DNA of 64,000 nucleotides from Bugula neritina (taxonomy: Eukaryota; Bryozoa; Gymnolaemata; Cheilostomatida; Bugulidae): assembly GCA_964035545.1 (NCBI GenBank), contig OZ037767.1:22199628-22263627 (forward strand), in the 5' to 3' direction. Within the stretch, counting starts at the first letter, position 1, and each line of letters opens with the position of its first letter. The notes under the pieces were generated by a model. The model was not told the origin of the DNA and made no database searches. It was given only the letters and a program-made list of their open reading frames with translations. A program made the translations under genes and the position numbers. Shown one piece after another: positions 26,801 to 37,700 of the stretch.

Positions 26801-29800
26801 TTTAAAGCCATTGTGAATTCTAATTTTTCTGAAAAAAATCTGTGTTGAAATGTGCACCTCGCTATTATTTTCATACCATACCAGCTACATGACGACTGGG
26901 AATTGCTGCAAACTATATAAATATTCAGTCTTGTCTCATATACCTGTTGACTGTAATGTAATGTAATGTAATGTAGTCTTACTCAACTGCAGTTAGGTTT
27001 GTTCTGACACTAAGTCCAACCTGTACAGAAAAATTGCTGAATATCCCAAAAAGATGGAAGGATAGAGGCATGTAACAAGTGCTCTCCAAATGCAACCTTA
27101 TTACTTTAAATAACTAATACACTGCCGTGCACAGAAAAAGAATAATAGATCAGAACAGAGGAAGATTGCTAATCAGAAAATGTGTGTTGGTTTTTTATAA
27201 AGAGCAAATCTGAATTGATAACTCATTGGCAAGCAGAAATTGGTTGAAAACCTATTTGGAGTTTATTAGAGTATTAGTCTAATCCATAAGGTGATACCGC
27301 CACACCTCCTTACACACAATAAAGCACACCCAAGAAGAGTATGTTGACTTAGTTTTAAAATAAAACCCCTGAGCTTCCACTAGATACATCAAGGAAATAT
27401 ACCCCAAAAGAACAAATTTGACAGGTTTAATATGTGTTAACCTAGAAGATGATTAAATGTAAAGCCAGACGTTAGTACAATCACACATAAAAGGTTACTT
27501 ATGGTGGTGTACAGTTTGCAAAACCTTATTGCATTGATAATTAACATGCAATAACGCTGCTAGGTTTTTGACCAAAATGTGGATATAGTACCTGTAGACC
27601 TCAGTGATAGATTTTCAATAGCCTCCCCTACACACCTGGTACTGTTTCTTGAAGACATTTTGATTTTATTTCTGAATTTCATGTTGGTTTTTTCCAAATT
27701 CCATTGCTTATCATTGACAAAATGCAAGTTCACACAAGATAGATAAGGGCAACCTTCTAGCTGTCACTGCCTTGCTGAGGCCACATTATTGGTATATTAG
27801 AAGAATTCAGTCCCGCCAAATAAAACCTCACTTAGGTAATTGTGCTAGAATTAAAATTTAAAAACCATGTTTTAGATCTTCCTGTTCCTCAGATCACCTG
27901 CTTTTTTGAGTTTTCAATATTTTTGCAAAGTTATAGACAAAAATCTACCCATTTTGGCCAATTTTACCTGAAAAATTTATTTTTCAATTTCTGCCAAATA
28001 TCTCAGCAGGAAAGCATGGTATTCGAATAGAACAAACACTATCGGAAACCTGAGAAATTTATGCATGGCAAATTTTTGATCTTTTCAATAGCCTTCATAG
28101 ATTTTCTACAAGTTGGTGAATTATACACCGAAAATGAAAGATTTTTTCTTAGAAATCACCAATGCACAGCACTTCGCGCTTCAGTGAACACGTAGAGATG
28201 AGAAGATGGAATGTTGATAACTGCATATCATTCATAGTGTAATCTCAGGCTAAACAATCACAAGTAGGCAACACGCATGCCACCCACAGAGCATTAACAT
28301 AACAAGAACTTAAACTAGATTGTGAGCGAAATTTATGATATTCTCAGTGAGGATGCCTTAACTATCCTGTGCACTAATTATCTTTCAAAAATATTATGCC
28401 CATACGGGCGTATGGCCTAGAACAGTCTATTTTCTTCTAGGCCATACGGCGTATGGGACCGTATGGGTACCACTACATCCCTGTATATATATATATATAT
28501 ATATATATATCTATGTTCTGCCTGCAAACTAAAACAACACCCGGCACTACGTACAAGTTGTAAAATTTTCTGTCCACTAACATGCCTTCTGATTGATCAA
28601 CTACAGATCTGTGATGTATTAAAAATGAAAACTTCTGCTAGCCTTGTGGGATTTTCTATAACTATTAAATTCCATATATTATGCTATTTTAGGCTATCAG
28701 AAATACAACTGGTGAGCCTCCCATATCTATCAGAGATTTAGGTTCCTAATTGATTTTACCAATCTTGACTTTGTGTAAAAATTAGAAACCATTTACAGTT
28801 AGTTTTGAAGAAATTAGTTGAATATTTTTCACATGCTCTGTAGTAAAAAACAATACTTTCTATTTTCAGAGTGGTAGTTTCACTTACAAATTATTAGTTA
28901 ACTCACTATTCACTTATTCTATTTATCTAAATATCAACAACTAATAATTAACTCCTAGTTTTCATTTTGATTATTGATTACTGTTGCAGTTATCAGTTTT
29001 GAAAATCCTCAACTTAAGATGTGGATCAAAACCTTGTGCCTTTTAGTTGTGTATAAACCTATTTAATGGACAGATGAGAACAAGCTGTTACAAGACTGAA
29101 TGGTGTCACAAGAACTTCTTACATACAGTCTGTATTTAATAGAGAGTAACATGCGATTACCCTTTCATCGTAATATGCAATTTCTATGCTGCTTTCCTAG
29201 TATTACTGATATTTAAATACTATTTCGAAGTCTCATAATAATGCCCTGCATTTAGCATTTAGAATGTTATTTGATATGCAAATTCAATACACTGCTCAAT
29301 ATTTCACAGCAATGCATAAAATCAACTAAGGTTTGTGTATAGATATTCTAAGCTGAAAATATGTCTATAGAAACTTGTATTTTGATGCAGGCTAGCATTA
29401 TTTGAAAATTATATTACTAAATATTTCTACTATCTTCATCAAACTCAAGCATGTCAATTTATTCAGTTTTTTATATACTGCCCTTCAAATAGTTTCCTAG
29501 ATAAAATGATTTGCCTATTATTTAATTTTTGTTTTCAAATGTTACAAGTGCCAGTGCAGCATAAACTGATGCAATGCTGTGAGAATGCAAAACTTTCTTC
29601 AAAATATGCCGCAAATGGTTTAATTTAGAGCTAAAGATAATCAAAACTTTTACCACTCCTATACTCACTCAGGCTGTGTAGTCATGACAAACCATGTATT
29701 AGCCTGAGTATACATTAGTGTACCAGATGGATAACTTACTTAGCGCTAAGGTCTGGCTGTCTATCACTGGAAAGGATCCATTCTGTAGAAAGGCGACACA

Positions 29801-29830
29801 AATAATTGCTAAGGCTGTCACTGGCAGCAT
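23884..29830 (-). CDS. Secreted Glu/Lys/Arg repeat protein, CAP-less paralogue
   Basis: Three exons: 29740-29830, 26059-26135, 23884-24792; 1077 nt, 358 aa. Exon 1 encodes a signal peptide ([20 protein letters not shown]). Exon 2 encodes [20 protein letters not shown] plus DFIDE, with two Cys. Exon 3 starts [14 protein letters not shown] and is almost wholly tandem [15 protein letters not shown] units, expected to form a long charged helix or coiled coil. Phases (1, then 0) match those of the CAP gene at 34720-42510, and exons 1 and 2 are clearly homologous to it. No CAP-domain exons were found downstream. The frame ends at a TGA, followed by 20 further open codons and AATAAA-like sequence. 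It is either a genuine shortened paralogue or a decaying copy. Intron 1 contains a hAT-like element. Confidence 0.75.
23890..24780 (-). repeat. Coding tandem repeat, 15-bp unit (KERLE)
   Basis: About 0.9 kb of near-perfect 15-bp units with higher-order blocks punctuated by [10 protein letters not shown]. It is strongly strand-asymmetric (pyrimidine-rich on plus, purine-rich on minus). Confidence 0.9.
26661..28483. mobile_element. hAT-like non-autonomous DNA transposon
   Basis: The ends are perfect inverted repeats: CAGGGATGTAGTGG at 26661 and its complement ending at 28483. Both sides are flanked by TATATATA, a possible 8-bp target duplication, although the site is itself a TA repeat. CAGGG ends and 8-bp duplications are typical of hAT elements. 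A very GC-rich block (about 26700-26765, runs of GGGGTCCAGGGG) follows the left end. Palindromic CCATACGG words sit next to the right end. No transposase frame exists in the 1.8 kb, so it must have moved in trans. It lies in intron 1 of the CAP-less repeat gene. Confidence 0.7.
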
Positions 29831-32800
29831 TGTCCACTAGTAAGTATACCTCTGTCAGCACGAAACTACAAGAATTCAGTCCAACTAGATTTTGTAAATG
29901 ATACTCAAAACCCTATTAATTAATTAAACCCAGCTGTAAGTCTGTATTACAGTGCCACGTGGTTGCTTAGTGTGGGTCAATGGTCAGCCCAATTCATAGC
30001 TGCTTGGGAACTGCACTCCATAATAACATATTCATACACCCTAGCAAACAGTGGTCAAAGTCTGGAGAATATAGTATGAGTACCATAAGAAAGTCACTAC
30101 TAATTGTATTCTCAAGGTGTCATGGGGCTTCAAGCTCCCTATAAGTTTTATACACAAAGTAAAATTCCAGTGAAGACCTGAAGTGTCCTCCTGCACAATC
30201 AAAGTTTTAAATTTGTCAAATTACTTCAGGCTCCCATTTCAATCATCAAAAAGATGAAGACTATTGAATCAACTGTCAATTTCTTAACTGCAAATATAAT
30301 CAATTGTGTGTTGAATCAGTACAAGTATAAATCAGGCTGTTGTTGAGGTTTTCACAAAGCTACTTATTATGTTGAAATGATTTGTTGAAAATAATTTGTA
30401 TTCAACTCTAATTTTTACTAATAAAATATTCCTGGATATGGTAAGTATACCTAAAAAACAACCAAAGTGTGTCAGATAAACTGCTCCTCCTTGAAGCTAT
30501 TGAAGTAAACATTGACAATAGCTATAGTAACTTGTGTGTTCTGGCTTTTGATATTTCACAAAGCTTCATCACAGACAAAACAAAGCCATATACTACAATT
30601 GAGCTCGGCCTTACTAAAAACCGTGAAAAATATCAACTTTACAGTCAGCTTGGTGATGGCATAACTCTTGTTTAGCGTAGGGCCACATGGGCGTATTTTG
30701 CAGACGAAAATTTGCACCACAAGTAGAAAAAGATGTCCACTGTACACAACTTTCTGATAGTGAAATCGGCAAACTACTAGCTAATAATATTTGTGTTTAA
30801 CTTTACTGCCCACCTTGTTTCTATGGCTATGGCTAATTAAATTGTCATTTTTAAATCTCACTCGCTTTCAATAAAACAAAATTTAGTGGAATGCAGCACT
30901 AAATTAAAAAATATGGGCTCACTAAATAACTACCAGCCAATTAGGTAACGATGACAGAATATTGATGACAGAAAATATTCGCATTTGTCATTCAGCACTA
31001 TCAACGTGTACAGCGGAAATAAATATTTGACAGCATATAGGAGTAGACATTTGTCGACCTGTCTATATGCTTCCACAACAGAACAGTCTGAAGTCAGTAG
31101 TCATTTGACAACTTACAGAGTACACTAGACCACTATGTCAGAGTTACATAATATTATAAGTGTAGGTGGTTTGAAATGTGAACTAAGCTTATCTAATGTA
31201 TGCATGAGTTGATAATCTGGACTATAATAGAAATAGATAAGTTGCAGTCCAGCTATGGGGGGTGTAGGCTCAGTACAACATTGATTTTAGTAGATAAAAG
31301 CATTTTGAGAAGCTGTAATAGTGTTTGCAAAATATCAACTCAAGCTAAATTTATGCCTCTGCATTTCATTGCTGGGAGAGATTTTTAAATGGTTTCATTA
31401 TACTATCAAATTTAAGAAGTTTATAGACTTGGAGAAATAATAAAATATAAGTGATTTTCCTACACTAATGACATTGTTTTATAGCACTATAATGTAGGAA
31501 AAAAATTTATATCAGCTGCTGTTGGAATATAAATATGATGTACCTATAGATACAGGTATGCAAATTTGTTATTGATTTATGATTCTATCTTTTAATTTGG
31601 CAGCTTCACCAGTCAATAAGGTGTGGTTTACCATATGGAGAGATAACCTCTCATACAAAGAGCAAGTCTAACCATCTCAATAGCTGATTGATCTTTAACC
31701 TATCCTAGACTTGTTTTTCTGCTGCACATCCATTTTTATTAAACAAACTTTATACGGGGGGGGGGGGGGGGGGGGGGTTATTTCTAACCTTCCAATTGAT
31801 CAGCTGAGTGCAGGTGATGTGTCAGTGCTATTAATATTACTATTATACAATAAAAATATTTTGCAAAAAGGCTCTAGTATAAGTATGCACTGGGTAATGC
31901 CCATCATCTAACTAGGGTGACTCCAAGCAGCTCACCGATGTGATCCACTGGCTACTAGTACTAGTTTAATTATTGTGGCTAATTAATGTGACTGCTAGTA
32001 GCTAACAATATGAATAACTAGTGTGATTCACCTGTGGGCTGTGGGACTACTAGTAACTAACTCATAACTGGTGTGAGCACTATGACTAGCAGCTCACTGA
32101 TGCGACTGTTATTAGTTAATCAACAGTAACTGACTCTGCTTTAAAATTTAATACTTCAACTTATGCTAATATGAATATTAGTAAATATAATATTTATATA
32201 AATATCTTAACAATCAATCACAATGACAATGATACTCACAATGACAATGACAACACGCAAGTACATTAGCATATTGATATTCATATAGTTGATATGATAG
32301 TAAATAGTGATACTGATAGTTGTACTTATTGCGAAAATGCTGAAACATGTAAACCGAATCATAATGAGCTTACTGCTCTAATAAATTATGCCTACCTCTA
32401 ATAGAAAATCTTGCAGAGTAGAACGCCCATTCAGTGATTCACGTCCACAGTGCACTTGCAATGCTTAGAATTTAGATGCACTATGAACCGGACAGTGCGT
32501 GCGTCAAAGAAAATTGATAAGGGTTGCAGAACAGTTTGCGGCTATGAAGTATGAAGTGCATCATAACTACAAGTAAACAACATAGAAGACAACCCCTTTA
32601 TCGTTATCATTTCGGTGTAGGGTAGTTTATTTTATGTCGTATTTGGAGTTGTATTTTTTGCATTATTTAACGCAAATTTATAAGTTACAAGTTGGAAAGT
32701 TTCTAGTACGAAATCTTTTTCACGTACATAAGTTATATATTAAGTATTTTCTTTAAGCTAGTCGTGTTTGTCTGAGCTCCTCCATGGTTACTGTCAGCTG

Positions 32801-34719
32801 AAGCAATCAGAAAATGTTGTATTTCACTGTGTTCATATAATTGATTTTTTGGGACATTCTGCTAAAATTGTGCTTATAGTTGGTAGCTTATGAAATATTA
32901 ATAAATGCTGTAACATAATAACGACTGTACTATAATATCGTTTCGTATTATAGTACAATATATTATATTTCTTTTTGTCCTACTTTTCTTCGCAATGCAT
33001 GTCTTCCTATTACCTAGAGCTCTTCGCCCTGCTCTGTGCTGCAACTTTCTTCTGCTCTGGAAAGTTAATATTCTGAATCTCTTCATATTTCTTGTCAGTG
33101 TCTTTTGAAACATATGTAACCTTATCAGGCCAACTTAATGCAACTTCTGCCCGTTAGCTGTACAACTTCTCTTTCAGCCTGTATAATCACTATCCATACA
33201 AACATGGCCCGCAGCAAGACTTCAGTTGGCAATCTTGTCTCCATTCATCAGCAGCCACATTGAGCAAGATTCGAGACTGTTGAGTTTATTCTAGCTGTGT
33301 TTTTTTCGTTTACTAGGCTGTATTACTAGTTGCTTTATTAGCTGCATTGAATTATGTTTATTTGCGAGGCCAAGGTACACTAAATGTCTACATTTTATAG
33401 CTTTGTCAGCTGTTACCCATCTGAATGACAACAAAGAACTAATCTTACCAGCAAAGTAGATGTGTGCTTTCTTTTCATGCTACAGCTAATGGAGCTGTAG
33501 AATGGGTACACAACTCCAACAGCCTATAGCTGCTAGCGGCTAGCCAATCAGAGAAAACCCTGCCCTCACTTCCACAACTTACAGTTTTACCTCAAATGTT
33601 TCTGGAAGTTGAGTCTGTTTCGAAACATATTTTATATACCATTACACTGTTGTAACTTGATGATATGCTTTTATAACATCTTGTTTAATTTGATACAACT
33701 CATGTCCTGCAGCCATTGTAATGTTGATTATACACTGCCATACAGATTCTATGTTTTCACTTATATTATAGTATTATTACGTAGAGAAAACTATTATTAG
33801 TAAAGCTTAATTCAGATGATCTACAGTTCTATCAAATGTAGATACTTTCTGCATTAGAAAAATGCTCTCTATGTAAGCAAATTTGCAACTTTTTTATAAC
33901 ATGCAGTTTTAATTAAAAGGGTTGTACAATACTTTAAAATAATGTAAAATAATGTAATGAAGTGGTGGCATATGCAATGTAGTAACGTAATGTATGCAAT
34001 AAATAATGCTTTGCTAGTTATAAAAATACTTACAGCACTGTTCTTAAAAAGAATTGTGTAAACTTATTTCAACTAAATTAAGTAAAACTTACCATAAAAG
34101 TCCAGGATGCACTATAACAGCATTTTGGTATGTTCAGAAGATACTGAGAGAAAAAGTCAGCATTTCGGAAAGTTTATCTACAAAATCCTAGACAGTGCTG
34201 GTGGTAATGCTAAACGTATCTAAGGCCATTTTAATTCCTGATATCATGCGAAAGTGCTTATATACACATTGGACAAAGAGACAAATTTAAGTGGTATATA
34301 TATTTTATTTATTGAGCCATTTAAAATTGAATAAGTGACTGCAAGATATAATGCACATTTATAACTTGGTTATAATACATGTAATAATTACATTATTTAC
34401 AACATGTCTTTCAAATGAAATAGGTATTATTATTGCTACAGCCAAGTTTGTAAACAATAATTCATTGTAGCTAGATCTATAGTTTGTAATATCAGTGTTC
34501 AAAGTATATATCATCTATCTATTGCCTAATGAGCGTGGAAAAGATTTTTGAAATATATAACTTTAATACAATTTACTAACTATACTTTTCTGAATACATA
34601 TACAAATTGGATGCATTTCAACTAAAATAGTGCATGGTAATATGACTGTAATAATTCTGGCTTACATAATATACTCTGGTGAGTAGTTGTATATTTTTCA
34701 AATATTTGTATAATGCAGT
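29831..34719. other. Intergenic region between the two repeat-gene paralogues
   Basis: AT-rich, with no recognised gene. It contains a G22 run (31756-31777) and a stem of 11-bp arms (GTACTATAATA) at about 32925-32955. Short open frames at 30469-30675 and 32898-33113 lack motifs and splice support. Confidence 0.5.
31756..31777 (+). repeat. G22 homopolymer
   Basis: Twenty-two consecutive G. Able to form quadruplex structures and prone to assembly error. Confidence 0.9.
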
Positions 34720-37700
34720 TTATTTTTTCTTTAGGACATTTGTTTCAAACTGCTTTTCCACGTTTCCAGCCGGCCAGTAGTTGGCAACGACATAAGTTTT
34801 CCCTGATGATGAGACAGCAACTCCAACTCCTACTTCCTTAGTTTCCTTCCACAACACTTGTGTAAAGTGACCTACAAATACCAACAGATAGGTTACACAT
34901 ATATTTACCAGAAGTAAGCCATTGTATTTACATGAAGAGTTTATTCAAAAGCATAAATAAGTTTGCAAAGAATATGCTTTTATAAACATATTTTTTGTGA
35001 AATGCTTTGCAAAGCAAGCGCAACACTAGTTGTCTGCTTTGATAATTTAGAAGGAAAGAAAATAAATGGCAAATTTGATAATTATATGCTGTGGCTTTAC
35101 GTTTTGGCTTTTTGGTGCTATATTACCAATGATAGCAGTAGTATCAATAACAATTATATTACTTTGTCACAAAACTGTGGGTAGCAGTGTGACGAGTTCG
35201 AAAAGTCTGGTAGTCAGAAGTGTATAGACAAGTAGCATACAGCTTGCTAATCCAGTTGTGAGTAAATAGAGTTGTGGATATAAGTAGACTTTATTCCTTT
35301 AGTAAGATATGCACAGATGAATTAATAAAAATGAACTCCGAGAATGAACTTATAAAAAGGAACTGATTTGTAAACACAACTGCCTCAGTATTTATAGTAA
35401 ACAAAACACTCTAGGACATTCTCAAGCATTCCAGTATAGAAGATTCTAGTAGAAAACATTCCTCACATGCCAATACTATTTATAGAAAATCAAAACAAAA
35501 CAAAACATTGGAATTTCCATGGTTATTTCGCAATTATTGCGCAACACCTTGTTTACATTGCTGGGCAGTAGTTAACATGACTAATGAAAACAATAACAAT
35601 GAACAATGACCCATCTCTTTGATCAGTCTAGAATATTTATGAACATTCGTGTATAATCATTAGGAAAAACCCGGTAAGTCTATAGGTATATGTCCCCTCA
35701 GAATTTGTGACAACCCCCCATTCTAAGAGAAATTATCTTGATCATTTCTCCTAACTACTTAAAATTCTGAGTCAATTCGACTTAGATAATCGGCTCCAAC
35801 ATCGTCCTTTCCTTTGATTGACTCCACCTTGATTCTGAAGTTCTGTAAATACATAGCCCATCTCATCACTCTGCTGTTTCTTACTGTACAGGTCCAACAA
35901 ATCATCTTGGCATTCTTCTCTTTCCTTATTGTGATCAATAATTCCAGCACCAGCAGCATCTAGAGTCATCACAGCTCCAACAGTCATAGAGTCGGTAGGT
36001 GTCTCCCGCTCAAAATATTTCTTCAGCATGTTGGCATGGTATGTTCTCCTCTTCCCTCTGATGTTGATAATGTAGTCATTCAGTCTGACTTTCTCCTCAA
36101 TATTGAATGGTCCTTGCCAATGCATCAGCAATTTATTTCCATTCGTAGGTAGAAGAATGAGCACTTTGTCACCAGGTCTGAAGTCTCTCTGCTTAGCTTT
36201 CTTGTCAAAATAGTGTTTGTATCTTTTTTGACTGTCTTTTAGCGAAGCTAATGCTATCTCCATCATGTCATCTAAACGCTCTCTCAATTCAAAAACATGC
36301 TGATAGCAGGTCTTGACTTCATCGGCAGTGTCTTCTTTTGTCCAAAGTTGTCGCAGGATGTACATTGGTCCACGCACAGTCCTTCCATAGAGTAACTCGA
36401 ATGGGGCGAAGCCTGTTGATTCCTGTGGGACTTCTCTATATGCAAATAGAGCCGCATTGATGAACCGATGCCACTGTCTTGGCTCTTTAGCACACAACTT
36501 TTTTAGCATATTCTTGAGGGTTCCGTTGAACTTTTCCACAAGTCCATTGGCCATTGCATGGTATGGTGAGGTAGGAAGTTGTCGCATGTCAAGTAATCTG
36601 GTAAACTCTTTCATGTAGTCCGAGATGAATTGAGTTCCTTGGTCGCTTATCACCTCCTCTGGTATCCCAACACGACTGTATATGTCAAGCAGCGCTTCAG
36701 CTACAGTAGCTGAGTCAATATTCTTCAATGGTGTAGCTTCAGGGTATCTTGTAGCATAGTCAACTAAAGTTAGGATGTAGCGATGTCCTTTCTCACTTGG
36801 AGGGTTAATTGGTCCGACTAGGTCTATTGCACATCTCTTGAATGGGGTGTCAATTAGTGGAGTTTCCTGTACTGGAACTTTCATGACTGAGCCTTTTTTC
36901 ACCGTCTTCTGGCAAATATCACATGATTGACAGAAACGTACGACATCTCCGTTTAGTCCTGGCCAGAAGAAGTTGGAAAGCACTCTATCAGTGGTTTTCT
37001 TTACTCCTAGGTGTCCGCTCATTATGCAGTCATGAGCTTTCTGTAGAACTTCCTTCCTCAGTGAACTGGGTACCATGAGTTGTTTAACAGGTTTTACACT
37101 GACGGACTTCGAGTCGGTGTACTCACGGTACAGAATCTTATTCCTCACCACAAACCTAGTGGTGCATCCCTTTTTCTCCTTCACTTCTTTTGCATCGAAG
37201 AAACGTTCCAATGTGGGGTCATCCCTCTGCAGTCTGGCTATTTCATCCTTCCCTATACTTAATGGGTTAGTATTTGAATCAATCTTCAGTGGTTTGTCTC
37301 CTGACTTTTCCTTGACAGCTTGAGCTCTTGTGGTTACGGCGCAGTCCTTCCAGTTTTCCAGCGGCTGGTCAGCTGATCTCGCTCCATCCACATTCCCAAT
37401 AAGCAGGTCACAAATCGTCTTGTCCATTACTGCAGCTTTGACGACACCATTGTAAAATGGTGAGCGTACTGAGATAAGTGCCCACTGAGCCTCCCTAACA
37501 CTTGCATCAGCCATATTCAGATAAACTGATTCTCCAGTTAAGTGTTGAGGTTGCACATACTTTGCATTGACTACAATGCAACCACAGCCGGTGTCGCGCA
37601 TTACAGTAGCTCGTTGGCCATTAACTTCCGCATCAAATATCGCTGTGCCCCCATCTTTGAATTTAGGTCCATTCTTGCAGACAGCAGCGTTGACAAACTT

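Noticed and set aside
30469-30747. Overlapping small frames on both strands
   Set aside because: No motif and no supporting splice signals; one lacks a true ATG at its start.
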